64,000 bases of DNA from Archivesica marissinica (GCA_014843695.1 CM026404.1:56798608-56862607); one strand, 5' to 3'. Counted from the stretch's first letter, positions 22,265 through 34,206 are shown. Program-made: numbers and translations. The notes: a model not told the origin generated them from the letters alone.

Positions 22265-23741
22265 ATTAAGCTTGGAATTGTCGTTATGCTATGTAGTATA
22301 TGTTTGTGTTGTCGTTATGCTATGTAGTATATGTTCGTGTTGTCGTTATGCTATGTAGTATATGTTCGTGTTGTCGTTATGCTATGTAGTATATGTTCGT
22401 GTTGTCGTTATGCTATGTAGTATATGTTCGTGTTGTCGTTATGCTATGTAGTATATGTTCGTGTTGTCATTTTGCTATGTAGTATATGTTCGTGTTGTCG
22501 TTATGCTATGTAGTATATGTTCGTGTTGTCGTTATGCTATGTAGTATATGTTCGTGTTGTCGTTATGCTATGTAGTATATGTTCGTGTTGTCGTTATGCT
22601 ATGTAGTATATGTTCGTGTTGTCGTTATGCTATGTAGTATATGTTCGTGTTGTCGTTATGCTATGTAGTATATGTTCGTGTTGTCGTTATGCTATGTAGT
22701 ATATGTTCGTGTTGTCGTTATGCTATGTAGTATATGTTCGTGTTGTCGTTATGCTATGTAATATATGTTCGTGTTGTCGTTATGCTATGTAGTATATGTT
22801 CGTGTTGTCGTTATGCTATGTAGTATATGTTCGTGTTGTCGTTATACTATGTGTTGTCGTTTTACTATGTAGTATATGTTCGTGTTGTCGTTATGCTATG
22901 TAGTATATGTTCGTGTTGTCGTTATACTATGTGTTGTCGTTTTACTATGTAGTATATGTTCGTGTTGTCGTTATGCTATGTAGTATATGTTCGTGTTGTC
23001 GTTATGCTATGTAGTATATGTTTGTGTTGTCGTTATGCTATGTAGTATATGTTCGTGTTGTCGTTATGCTATGTAGTATATGTTCGTGTTGTCGTTATGC
23101 TATGTAGTATATGTTCGTGTTGTCGTTATACTATGTGTTGTCGTTTTACTATGTAGTATATGTTCGTGTTGTCGTTATGCTATGTAGTATATGTTCGTGT
23201 TGTCGTTATACTATGTGTTGTCGTTTTACTATGTAGTATATGTTCGTGTTGTCGTTATGCTATGTAGTATATGTTCGTGTTGTCGTTATGCTATGTAGTA
23301 TATGTTCGTGTTGTCGTTATGCTATGTAGTATATGTTCGTGTTGTCGTTATGCTATGTAGTATATGTTCGTGTTGTCGTTATGCTATGTAGTATATGTTC
23401 GTGTTGTCGTTATACTATGTGTTGTCGTTTTACTATGTAGTATATGTTCGTGTTGTCGTTATGCTATGTAGTATATGTTCGTGTTGTCGTTATGCTATGT
23501 AGTATATGTTCGTGTTGTCGTTATGCTATGTAGTATATGTTCGTGTTGTCGTTATGCTATGTAGTATATGTTCGTGTTGTCGTTATACTATGTGTTGTCG
23601 TTTTACTATGTAGTATATGTTCGTGTTGTCGTTATGCTATGTAGTATATGTTCGTGTTGTCGTTATGCTATGTAGTATATGTTCGTGTTGTCGTTATGCT
23701 ATGTAGTATATGTTCGTGTTGTCGTTATGCTATGTAGTATA
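22265..23741. repeat. 31-bp minisatellite inside a family X copy
   Basis: About 47 units of 31 bp (TTCGTGTTGTCGTTATGCTA TGTAGTATATG) with a recurrent composite variant (TTATACTATG TGTTGTCGTTTTACTATG) appearing six times at irregular spacing. The paralogous repeat at 29875-29900 has a single unexpanded unit. Confidence 0.95.
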
Positions 23742-24330
23742 TTTATGAATATCTTAATATACATATCAATACAATTAAACAGATCTCAAGAGTTCGTCAA
23801 AATGAACTTTCATCGGAAGGAAATAACTGAAAAGGCACAAGTTACTTGCAGTTTTTGACACACCCCTGTGGCCTACAAGTCACCAGGCTACAAACACATG
23901 TATATTGGTGCTTTCTGGTAGAATACACAGACTTAGCATATAAAAATGTACGCATCAAAATTAAGCATTTATAAATTGTTCATTTTTTGTTATGCAATAA
24001 TATATGAAGCTAGGTTCGAATAAATAACAGATAGATAGATTTCTTTATTTATAGGTGACCTAATTAGTTCTGAACTAATCTTCCTCAGGGCCCTCTTAGA
24101 ACTTCAAGGTATTTAGTCAGAACAAAACGTTATTTTTGGGAAGTGCAGACATGGTTATGTCCCTTTTCGACATATATCTACATCATTTGCATACAATATA
24201 TTGGATAGTTTTTGTTCCTCATTTACGAGATGAATATCCAAGGTGACATCAAAGTGAAATCGGTAGGAAAATTCTGGAATGTCCGAAGTTAAGGTATTAA
24301 TGTGTAATTCTATGACATAGAGTATCTGTG
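23742..24330. repeat. Interspersed repeat family X, right part, then unique sequence
   Basis: AACAGATCTCAAGAGTTCGT and GGAAATAACTGAAAAG (23779-23835) match 30215-30275 beyond the unexpanded locus. After about 23850 no feature is recognised. Confidence 0.6.
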
Positions 24331-24331
24331 T

Positions 24332-24595
24332 CAGGGGCGTAGCCAGGAGGCAAATTATGTGCAGGCCCGGGTAAAGAATGTTGAATGAGCGTAGCGAACG
24401 AGGTTGCTATGGGGTCCGGGGGCATGCACCCCCTGAATATTTTGGTTTTTAGGATGCAATTTCCAGCATTCTTCTGCATTTAAAAGACAAATTCGGACAT
24501 GTTTTTATAACAAATAAACATGATATATATTTTTTTTGTTGGTCAAAATGATGTGCAGACCCGGGCCTTTTGGCCTAATGGCAGCTACGCGCCTG
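24332..24595. mobile_element. Small non-autonomous DNA element with imperfect TIRs
   Basis: 264 bp, bounded by CAGGGGCGTAGCCAGG and, inverted, CAGGCGCGTAGCTGCC. Internal motifs GCAGGCCCGGG and GCAGACCCGGG are also inverted relative to the ends. No coding capacity. A clear target duplication is not visible. Confidence 0.65.
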
Positions 24596-24827
24596 TGTAT
24601 TGCCTGTTCCACAGAACACCATTGTCTATAAATTGTACCTAATATAGCACAGTTTTTGATGGCCGCATGTTTTCATCAAAATAACCAGACACACTCTTCG
24701 TAATTATTTTTACGGGCTTAATTAGCAGCTATGCAACAACATTATGTATATGTATAGTGTGTATATTATGGCGAATACATATGTTTAAACCAACGGGCAG
24801 GTGATTCCTTTTACACTATTGATTAGT

Positions 24828-26355
24828 CTACAATACATACATATGATACATGCACTACACTACAATATTAGTCTACAATACATACATACATATGATACAT
24901 GCACTACACTACAATATTAGTGTATAATACATACATATGATACATGCACTACAATATTAGTCTACAATACATACATATGATACATTCACTACACTACAAT
25001 ATTAGTCTACAATACATACATATGATACATGCACTACACTACAATATTAGTCTACAATACATACATACATATAATACATGCACTACACTACAATATTAGT
25101 CTACAATACATACATATGACACATGCACTACACTACAATATTAGTCTACAATACATACATAGATATGATACATTCACTACACTTCAATATTAGTCTACAA
25201 TACATACATATGATACATGCACTACACTACAATATTAGTCTACAATACATACATATGATACATTCACTACACTTCAATATTAGTCTACAATACATACATA
25301 TGATACATTCACTACACTACAATATTAGTCTACAATACATACATATGATACATGCACTACACTACAATATTAGTCTACAATACATACATACATATGATAC
25401 ATTCACTACACTACAATATTAGTCTACAATACATACATATGATACATTCACTACACTACAATATTAGTCTATAATACATACATCCATATGATACATGCAC
25501 TACACTACAATATTAGTCTACAATACATACATATGATAGATGAACTACACTTCAATATAAGTCTACAATACATACATATGATACATTCACTACACTACAA
25601 TATTAGTCTACAATACATACATATGATACATCCACTACACTACAATATTAGTCTACAATACATACCTATGATACATTCACTACACTTCAATATTAGTCTA
25701 CAATGCATACATATGATACATGCACTACACTTCAATATTAGTCTACAATGCATACAAATGATACATGCACTACACTACAATATTAGTCTACAATACATAC
25801 ATATGATACATGCACTACACTACAATATTAGTGTAGAATACATACATATGATACATGCACTACACTACAATATTAGTCTACAATACATACATATGATACA
25901 TGCACTACACTACAATATTAGTCTACAATACATACATATGATACATGCACTACACTACAATATTAGTGTAGAATACATACATATGATACATGCACTACAC
26001 TTACAATATTAGTCTACAATATATACATACATATGATACATCCACTACACTACAATATTAGTCTACAATACATACATATGATACATTCACTACACTACAA
26101 TATTAGTCTACAATACATACATATGATACATTCACTACACTACAATATTAGTCTACAATACATACATACATATGATACATCCACTACACTACAATATTAG
26201 TCTACAATACATACATATGATACATTCACTACACTACAATATTAGTCTACAATACATACATATGATACATTCACTACACTACAATATTAGTCTACAATAC
26301 ATACATACATATGATACATCCACTACACTACAATATTAGTCTACAATACATACAT
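24828..26355. repeat. 45-bp minisatellite
   Basis: About 34 units of 45 bp (CATACATATGATACATGCAC TACACTACAATATTAGTCTA CAATA), some with an extra CATA. The unit length is a multiple of three, so one frame (MIHALHYNISLQYIH repeated) remains open for hundreds of bases; not a gene. Confidence 0.95.
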
Positions 26356-26494
26356 GACGGATTGACCAAATGGCAAAGTAATCAATGCATATATGCATAC
26401 AGAGTTCAAGGAAGTTACAAACGAATAACATATATTCTAAAATCACAATTGTGAGTGCTTTAGCAGCAACATGTGTCTTGGTGATATCACTGAC

Positions 26495-27050
26495 GTATAG
26501 TTGTCTTGTCAAACTGAAGTAATGTTGTCTTGTCAAACTGAAGTAATGTTGTCTTGCCAAACTGTAGTAGTGTTGTCTTGTCAAACTGAAGTAATGTTGT
26601 ATTGTCAAACTGAAGTAATGTTGTCTTGCCAAACTAGTAGTGTTGTCTTGTCAAACTGAAGTAGTGTTGTCTTGCCAAAGTGTTGTCTTGCCAAACTGTA
26701 GTAGTGTTGTCTTGCCAAACTGTAGTAGTGTTGTCTTGCCAAACTGTAGTAGTGTTGTCTTGCCAAACTGTAGTAGTTTTGTCCTTCCAAACTGTAGTAA
26801 TGTTGTCTTGCCAAACTGTAGTAGTGTTGTCTTGCCAAACTGTAGTAGTGTTGTCTTGCCAAACTGTAGTAATGTTGTCTTGCCAAACTGAAGTAGTGTT
26901 GTCTTGCCAAACTGAAGTAGTGTTGTCTTGCCAAACTGAAGTAATGTTGTCTTGCCAAACTGAAGTAGTGTTGTCTTGTCAAACTGAAGTAGTGTTGTCT
27001 TGTCAAACTGAAGTAGTGTTGTCTTGCCAAACTGAAGTATAGTTTTCTTG
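26495..27050. repeat. 24-bp minisatellite
   Basis: About 23 units of 24 bp (GTTGTCTTGCCAAACTGAAG TAAT with G/A variants). Open frames on both strands are repeat artefacts. Confidence 0.95.
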
Positions 27051-27078
27051 CCAATTCATGTTTAATCGACAACAATTT

Positions 27079-27250
27079 AGGGCCTCCGTGGCCGAGTGAT
27101 TGCGGACATTGCTATCAAATCGCTTAACCCTCACCTTTGAAGGTTCGAATACAAATGTGGGTGTCGAATTCTTTCAAGTGTGGAAGCAATCATGGTGGAT
27201 TGCGGACGGTTTATGGTTTTACCCGGATACCCGTCCAAGCCAGAACTATC
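27079..27250 (+). mobile_element. tRNA-derived SINE-like element (family G)
   Basis: GGCCTCCGTGGCCGAGTGAT is a good tRNA-Ser/Leu type box A start and GAAGGTTCGAATAC is a box B. The body continues with ATTGCGGACGGTTTATGG. The end is unclear because the 97-bp array follows. Confidence 0.55.
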
Positions 27251-27307
27251 CTATCCCATTAGTGTTCTATTTTCATTCTTAATCCGTGCTAACTTGGAAA
27301 ATGATAA

Positions 27308-28695
27308 GTTGCCTTCACAAACACTGCATGGAATGGAGAGATATATTTGGAAAAGCAATGTGCATATATGGCGTAGACTCCAACAGCGGAAGTCGGAACT
27401 ATATTTTACCTTCACAAACACTGCATAGAATGGAGAGATATATTTGGAAAAGCAATGTGCATATATGGCGTAGACTCCAACAGCGGAAGTCGGAACTATA
27501 TTTTACCTTCATAAACACTGCATGGAATGGAGAGATATATTTCGAAAAGCAATGTGCATATATGGCGTAGACTCCAACAGGGGAAGTCGGAACTATATTT
27601 TACCTTCACAAACACTGCATGGAATGGAGAGATATATTTCGAAAAGCAATGTGCATATATGGCGTAGACGCCAACAGCGGAAGTCGGAACTATATTTTAC
27701 CTTCACAAACACTGCATGGAATGGAGTGATATATTTCGAAAAGCAATGTGCATATATGGCGTAGACTCCAACAGCGGAAGTCGGAACTATATTTTACCTT
27801 CACAAACACTGCATGGAATGGAGAGATATACAATGTATTTCGAAAAGCAATGTGCATATATGGCGTAGACTCCAACAGCGGAAGTCGGAACTATATTTTA
27901 CCTTCACAAACACTGCATGGAATGGAGAGATATATTTCGAAAAGCAATGTGCATATATGGCGTAGACGCCAACAGCGGAAGTCGGAACTATATTTTACCT
28001 TCACAAACACTGCATGGAATGGAGTGATATATTTCGAAAAGCAATGTGCATATATGGCGTAGACTCCAACAGCGGAAGTCGGAACTATATTTTACCTTCA
28101 CAAACACTGCATGGAATGGAGAGATATACAATGTATTTCGAAAAGCAATGTGCATATATGGCGTAGACTCCAACAGCGGAAGTCGGAACTATATTTTACC
28201 TTCACAAACACTGCATGGAATGGAGAGATATACAATGTATTTCGAAAAGCAATGTGCATATATGGCGTAGACGCCAACAGCGGAAGTCGGAACTATATTT
28301 TACCCCTTCACAAACACTGCATGGAATGGAGTGATATATTTCGAAAAGCAATGTGCATATATGGCGTAGACTCCAACAGCGGAAGTCGGAACTATATTTT
28401 ACCTTCACAAACACTGCATGGAATGGAGAGATATACAATGTATTTCGAAAAGCAATGTGCATATATGGCGTAGACTCCAACAGCGGAAGTAGGAACTATA
28501 TTTTACCTTCACAAACACTGCATGGAATGGAGAGATATATTTCGAAAAGCAATGTGCATATATGGCGTAGACTCCAACAGCGGAAGTCGGAACTATATTT
28601 TACCTTCACAAACACTGCATGGAATGGAGTGATATATTTGGAAAAGCAATGTGCATATATGGCGTAGACTCCAACAGCGGAAGTCGGAACTATAT
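27308..28695. repeat. 97/103-bp minisatellite
   Basis: About 14 units of 97 bp (CCTTCACAAACACTGCATGG, AATGGAGAGATATATTTCGA, AAAGCAATGTGCATATATGG, CGTAGACTCCAACAGCGGAA, GTCGGAACTATATTTTA). Several units carry an extra CAATGT before ATTTCG (103 bp). Confidence 0.95.
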
Positions 28696-28740
28696 ACCAG
28701 CACTCACATTGGCAGTCTTTGCTGATGATTTATTAGTTTG
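28696..28740 (+). pseudogene. Reverse-transcriptase FADD-box relic
   Basis: Short open stretch translating LTLAVFADDLLVW, which matches motif C (F/YxDD) of non-LTR retrotransposon reverse transcriptases. No flanking RT motifs are readable, so this is a tiny remnant directly abutting the 97-bp array. Confidence 0.5.
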
Positions 28741-28979
28741 GTAAGTGTTGTAGATGTTCATGAACATGAATGAATTAATACCCAACTTCTGTTTCCAAAT
28801 CGGAATTATGCTTTGCAACAAGTTGCGATGTATTTCTCTCTTGTTTAGGCGTGTGATTCTGCGTCGTACCAGGATCCGTTTGATTCTCTATCTCGGTTCC
28901 TGGTGATACATTATCAAAGAGATTCTCATACACTTTAAATAATGAGAGACAACGATGGCTTTTCTATTACCTCCATTGG

Positions 28980-29440
28980 CAGACAAAAGTCCGATTTATC
29001 CCAAAATGTATATCGGTCCTTTCAGTTGGAATCCTTTGCTTTTACTGTTGTTCCATAACTAGATGGTGCGGTATGATAAATTTGATTTTCTCAAAACCAT
29101 GTTAATTAATTGATCATATTTTAAACGGATAAGTACCTATTGGATATACCGGAGTGGTACCTATTGGATATACCGGAGTGGTACTTATTGGATATACCGG
29201 AGTGGTACCTATTGGATATACCGGAGTGGTACCTATTGGATATACCGGAGTGGTACCTATTGGATATACCGGAGTGGTACCTATTGGATATACCGGAGTG
29301 GTACCTATTGGATATACCGGAGTGGTAGGATATCTGTCGAGATATAGAAATTAAATAATTATAAGATGAGAACATGAATGAAAATTGATAGCATGTTGTG
29401 GAAAGGAAACAGCGATAAAAACAGAGGAAACCACTTAAGA
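28980..29440. repeat. Interspersed repeat family X with a 24-bp array
   Basis: 28980-29110 matches 12410-12530. 29143-29327 is an eight-unit 24-bp array (TTGGATATACCGGAGTGGTA CCTA). 29330-29440 matches 30335-30430. The unexpanded state (one unit, TTGAATATACTGTAGGGTAT) is at about 30323. Confidence 0.75.
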
Positions 29441-29445
29441 GTACC

Positions 29446-29678
29446 GTGGAAGTCGTGATAGCGTAGTGGATGCGCGTTCGCTTCAGGTGCGAAAGGTCCG
29501 GAGTTCCAGGCCGCTAGAGCCGCCACGATAGTGTCCTTAGGCAAGGCATTTAGATTCCACGTTGGCTCTTCTCTCTCCCTCGTGGCGATGGATTCCATCA
29601 GGAATGAGGTCTCGAGAGTGATTAATATAAGTTGAAAGAACTTGTTTCGCAATCGAGTTAAAATAAATGTGCATAAAC
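29446..29678 (+). mobile_element. SINE family A, inserted in family X
   Basis: Full-length copy from GTGGAAGTCGTGATAGCG to the tail AACTTGTTTCGCAATCGAG and TAAAATAAAT. Flanked by a 10-bp direct repeat TAAGAGTACC / TAAGAGGACC (29436-29445 and 29679-29688), one mismatch, as expected for LINE-driven insertion. It interrupts a family X copy. Confidence 0.92.
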
Positions 29679-29688
29679 TAAGAGGACC

Positions 29689-30320
29689 TATCTACTTTTA
29701 GGGAGTATCGAAGGGCAGTAACTGATCGACGCCTTTCATTCCTGCACTAAAATGTTGATGTTGCTTGGTTGTTGGGGGGGGGGGGGGTACCACTGACCAG
29801 ATTGCCTGCAAGGCACATTGATATAAACTATATAGCGCAATCATTTCAAAACGTTACATTCAAATTAAGTTAGTGTTGTAGTTATGCTATGAATAGTACA
29901 GTGGCTGTCCGATTAGCGCAGTGGTTAGCACGCTCGCTTCTCACCAATGTAACCCAGGTTCGATCCTCGGGCCGGGAAGTATGTGAGCTGGTACGGTGGT
30001 CGCCAGATCGGACAGGTAGGTTTTCTCCGGGTACTCCGGATTCCTCCCACATGAATGACCACGTTTACGCTTTCATCCGAGCCAACGAGAGTGATTAATA
30101 TAAGTTGTTAAAACTTGCTTCACAATCGTTGTAAAATAAATAAAGTTTAAAAAAAATGGTTGACTTAAACTGTTGTTTGTGATGCATTTATATAATGTAC
30201 ATATCGCTAAAAAATAAACAGATATCAAGAGTTTCGCCAAATTAAAATTGTTTATCGAAAGGAAATAACTTAAAATGTACACGTTATTTAATTGATAAAA
30301 TAATTATACAGATACACACC
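29689..30320. repeat. Interspersed repeat family X, right part (interrupted by SINE B)
   Basis: Continuation of the copy that starts at 28980: G-rich tract at 29774-29787, then the unexpanded 31-bp unit near 29875, then after the SINE the CAGATATCAAGAGTTTCG segment. It is the paralogue of 22020-23850. Confidence 0.7.
29908..30151 (+). mobile_element. SINE family B
   Basis: Full-length plus-strand copy: head CCGATTAGCGCAGTGGTTAG with box B GGTTCGATCCTCGG, body GGTACGGTGGTCGCC and CTCCGGGTACTCC, tail GAGAGTGATTAATATAAGTT and CGTTGTAAAATAAATAAAG. Confidence 0.92.
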
Positions 30321-30329
30321 CATTGAATA

Positions 30330-30510
30330 TACTGTAGGGTATATGTCGAGATATAGTAATTTAATAACTATTAGTTGAGAAAGTGAATGAAAATTGATAG
30401 CGTGTTGTGCAAAGGAAACACCGATAAAAAACAGAGTAGATCACTTACGGGTGTACATACATTTAGGAAGTATTCAAGGACGGTAACTGGCCGATATCTC
30501 TCATTACGTC
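30330..30510. repeat. Interspersed repeat family X, third fragment
   Basis: ATTGATAGCGTGTTGTGCAA and GTATTCAAGGACGGTAACTG match 22022-22110 and 29385-29440. The following ~500 bases show no feature. Confidence 0.65.
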
Positions 30511-31140
30511 CGTAGACGAGCCAGTTCTATCAACAATGTATCACATAATGACAAGAAACGTCTCGGTCTTAAATTTCTCTCTATTTTGATATCTCGTGCG
30601 TAGTGATGTTCCTGGCAATCTGTCGTTGGTGACATGCTATTCACGAGTTTCAACTCCTGCAGTTTCACAGAAATCAACTCTATTTGGGACACTATTGATG
30701 TAGTTGACAAGGGGTACGAAGCTCTCACGGACCGTTTTCTGGAGAATGCATTCCCTTTGTAACGATCTACTGACTTAAAGCAATCTATTGCTCAACATCA
30801 CACCACATGATAAAGCTTAATGTGTAAGCCAATCGGGTTTTTATGTTAGAGGACGAAGTGCTAACAACAACCGTGCGCTAAATGGAGCTAGAGCGTCGTG
30901 TCTAGATTACCATAATGACGTCATTAAAGACATCACTAATTACTTTAATGACAGCTTGAGTCCGAAACGTTGGCATTGACAATTTGACAACAGTTCAGTA
31001 TGCAGCGGCTAGGTACCACACGTGCAAAGCATTGGGAAATAAAATGTGTTATTCCACTGCTTTCAAATAACACATTTTATTTCACTGATGCGTTTCTGTT
31101 ATTTCCTAATTCTGTACGCTCAAAAACGTAAATAAATCAT
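30511..31140. other. No feature seen
   Basis: AT-rich, no exon or repeat recognised with confidence. A short imperfect inverted pair (AAATAACACATTTTATTTCA near 31064 against AAATAAAATGTGTTATTCCA at 31038) could form a hairpin. Confidence 0.4.
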
Positions 31141-31184
31141 TTACGCCACAATGAAAGTAATTCTAGGGGAAAAGAACTGCACAC

Positions 31185-31640
31185 AAGATTTAATTATTAT
31201 TATTATTATTATATACCAAACTTATATAGCGCTCTTTTCATTTAAAAATAAAACGTTCAAAAGCGCTTTACAGCCTAAAATATCACAAATATTGATAAAA
31301 ACGTCCACATACAATGAGATAAAACAAGACAAAATTAGCAAACACAATTATAATGGATTCTAAATATGCTATAAAATATTAGGATCTAAAATTATAACAA
31401 TTAAAATATAGGTAATAATTAAATAAAATGTGTTCATTTGCAGTCTTAATCCTGATTGAGCACAGACACAGTTCGATATTTATGTTCCATATGAACATTT
31501 AAAAAGGTGTGTCTTCAAAGCCTTTTTGAAAGAACACAATGTTGTTGCACTTCTAAGATTTGATGGAAGAGAATTCCAAAGTGTTGGGGCAGCAGTCATG
31601 AAACTTCTATCTCCGTATGTGACAATATATACGCATTTAC
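31185..31640. repeat. Dispersed repeat with TATATAGCGCTC / AAAGCGCTTTAC
   Basis: Starts after an (ATT)n microsatellite with CAAACTTATATAGCGCTC, has AAAAGCGCTTTACAG 60 bases later and GAATTCCAAAGTGTTGGGGC near 31570. This arrangement is common in dispersed repeats of marine invertebrates. The type of element is not identified. Confidence 0.45.
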
Positions 31641-31669
31641 ATTACCATGTTGCATAGTTATACTCGCCA

Positions 31670-31752
31670 GCAGGTGTGCTAAACAGGTGTGCTAAACAGG
31701 TGTGCTAAACAGTAAACAGGTGTGCTAAACAGGTGTGCTAAACAGGTGTGTT
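31670..31752. repeat. 13-bp tandem repeat
   Basis: Short run of AGGTGTGCTAAAC with partial units, six copies. Confidence 0.8.
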
Positions 31753-31914
31753 AATCGGTCACCTGGTGTTTTACCGTATTTGGAGCAAACTAATAACCGT
31801 ACAATATCAAATATTCATATCGTCTTATTTGATACATTTATTTTCAGATAGTTATGCAATGAATTGCTGTATACTTATTCATCTGGAATAAAATGCGTTA
31901 AACGGCAATATACA

Positions 31915-32162
31915 TGAGTGTGTGTTTTACGTTTATTTATCGTCGCTACCGGTTGCCCATATGAGCGACGCCTCCTGATTAGTTATTTTAAATTTGGGAG
32001 GATAGTGCAAGATGCAGACAGGGACTCCTGGGACCCATTCCAGAATCTCCTCTGGTTCTTTTACGTGTACAGTGTAAAGCACCGACACGAGACCTCGGTT
32101 TAACGTCCCATCTGAAAGACTGTTAATTTTATTAGGGTCAGACGGGGGATTGAACCTGTGAA
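31915..32162 (-). mobile_element. SINE family C
   Basis: Minus-strand copy: tail TTTATTTATCGTCGCTACCG and GGTTGCCCATATGAGCGACG at the left, body with CTCTGGTTCTTTTACGTG, head side TTAGGGTCAGACGGGGGATT at the right. The first part of the head is missing. Confidence 0.85.
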
Positions 32163-32490
32163 CACACATATATTTATAGTATATGATTTTTTGTTGGCTC
32201 CATATATAAAACACCAGGTGACCGATTAGGAATGTTGTTGAGTGTTTAGTCACAAGCATTCTCTGCAGATATTGATGATTAAAAATCTCTTAGTGTTTGA
32301 AATTATTTTTGGTCCAAAGAGATGGCAGCATTTTTCAAATTTTGAATGAATTTATTTTAGTAAATCAGCTTTAAAACACTAAACAGGTTAATGTTTATTA
32401 GTACGTATTTGCAACATTAAGTGATTTACCGACGTTATTGCGCAGGTGTGCCTTGGAGGTGTACAACAAAATAATTTAAAACACTAAGCA

Positions 32491-32591
32491 GGTTAAAGTG
32501 TATTAGTACGTATGTACAACATTAAATTGGTCGCACGTGCGCCGTGCCTGACCAATTTAATGTTGTACATACGTACTAATAAACTTTAACC
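32491..32591. repeat. Near-perfect 42-bp inverted repeat (hairpin)
   Basis: Arms 32491-32532 and 32550-32591 (GGTTAAAGTGTATTAGTACG... reverse complemented with one mismatch), loop of 17 GC-rich bases. A diverged copy of the left arm lies at about 32391-32420. Confidence 0.9.
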
Positions 32592-32935
32592 TATACATAC
32601 TATAATATCAATCTGCGATGCTAAATACACCATATTGTGTTTTAATATATACATCTCGATATAAAAAAGCCACGTAAATACTAAACTGTATTGCATCATC
32701 GATAACGATAAATAGTATCAGATATTGAAAACTAACTCATGAAGAGACATTATATAAAAACTCGTCTGGAATCGATACCTCCACGTAGATTACACGTACT
32801 AAATCGTATATGGTGATTGAGCTTATTTACTCTCGCCTCCGGCGAACCTTGTGGGCGAGGGTACTAAGATGTTTAGTTAACACTCATATATTATAAACTA
32901 AGCTGATTAAGTTGTGTGCGTTAATAAAATACGAT
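32592..32935. other. No gene; carries a single unexpanded copy of the 34-kb repeat unit
   Basis: 32741-32797 (GAAGAGACATTATATAAAAA then TGGAATCGATACCTCCACGT) matches the 55-bp unit arrayed at 34210-34545. 32828-32870 (CTCTCGCCTCCGGCGAACC) is found inverted at about 35985-36015. Confidence 0.5.
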
Positions 32936-32941
32936 TCGAAA

Positions 32942-33300
32942 GCTCAGCCCGGCCATAGATTAGGCTACAAGCACCAAAATGTATAGGGTCAGTACAGGAG
33001 TCACTCTATATTGTCTCACATTTCATATTCGTAGATGTATGAATAATATGTTTGATGTATAATATTATTTACATGCTCAGCCCGGCCATAGATTAGGCTA
33101 CAAGCACCAACATATATAGAGTCAGTACAGGAGTCACGCTGTACTAACATGCATCTATATTCAATAATGTGTGAATTAGATGGGTAATGTTATTTGATAA
33201 CTCAGCCCGACCATAACTTAGGCTACAAGCATCAAAATACATAGGGTCTGTTTAGGAGTCACTCTAAACTGTCCTCGTATCTCTTTACTGACTAAAATCA
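32942..33300. repeat. Three tandem units of about 130 bp
   Basis: CTCAGCCCGGCCATAGATTA, GGCTACAAGCACCAA and CAGTACAGGAGTCAC recur at about 32942, 33073 and 33201, with increasing divergence in the third. Confidence 0.8.
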
Positions 33301-33362
33301 TATCTGAACTAACAGTCTGATAACTTAAATTAAAACACTGTCGTGACGTCATACCTTTGTAC

Positions 33363-33599
33363 TTAGTCTATACAAATTTATATTAGCTCGATTGCGAAAC
33401 AAGTTATTTCAACTTATATAAATCACTCTCGAGACCTCATTCCTGATGTAATCCATCGCCACGAGGGAGAGAGGAGAGGCCACGTGGAATTTAAATGCCT
33501 TGCCTAAGGGCACAATCGTAACGGCTCCAGTGGGGCTCGAACTCCGGACCTTTCGCACCTGAAGCGAACGCGCATCCACTGCGCTATCACGACTTCCAC
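33363..33599 (-). mobile_element. SINE family A
   Basis: Full-length minus-strand copy: tail AGCTCGATTGCGAAACAAGT at the left, head ending GCGCTATCACGACTTCCAC at the right. Confidence 0.92.
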
Positions 33600-33935
33600 A
33601 GTACCTTTGTATTTGCAGTCCATTATTATTAATATTGGACTGCGTTCAATAGACCGGAGTATTTTATTAAATTATATGCGTAAATGTACTAAATTAACAG
33701 TTTTAATTAGCAAGACCTTGTTATATAAGTGTGTGTTTTAAGCAAGATATAAACATCAAATGGATCCAATATGTAAAATATTGGCACTGTCTTCGGCACG
33801 ACGCTCCTCACACTCCGTTTTCGGTGTATATCCTATGCATAACAAACACTGTACTTTAGAGTAGATGCGCGTGACAGACAGTGTGTTCCATATCTATGTT
33901 CACAACCAATAGCATATGTAGATAATGTAGTGAAA
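33600..33935. other. No feature seen
   Basis: AT-rich sequence without recognised repeat or exon. Confidence 0.45.
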
Positions 33936-33938
33936 TTT

Positions 33939-34183
33939 CCGATTAGCGCAGTGGTTAGCGCGCTCGCTTCTCACCAATGCAACCCGGGCTTCGATCCTCG
34001 GACCGGGAAGTATGTGAGATGGTACGATGGTCGCCAGATCGAACAGGTGGGTTTTCTCCGGGTACTCCGGTTTCCTCCCACATGACTGACCACATATACG
34101 CTTTCATCCGAGCTAACGAGAGTGATTAATATAAGTTGTTAAAACTTGCTTCGCAATCGTTGTAAAATAAATAAACTTAAACA
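33939..34183 (+). mobile_element. SINE family B
   Basis: Full-length plus-strand copy from CCGATTAGCGCAGTGGTTAG to AAAATAAATAAACTTAAAC. Confidence 0.92.
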
Positions 34184-34206
34184 AAATATGTTTGTATCAT
34201 ATATTG

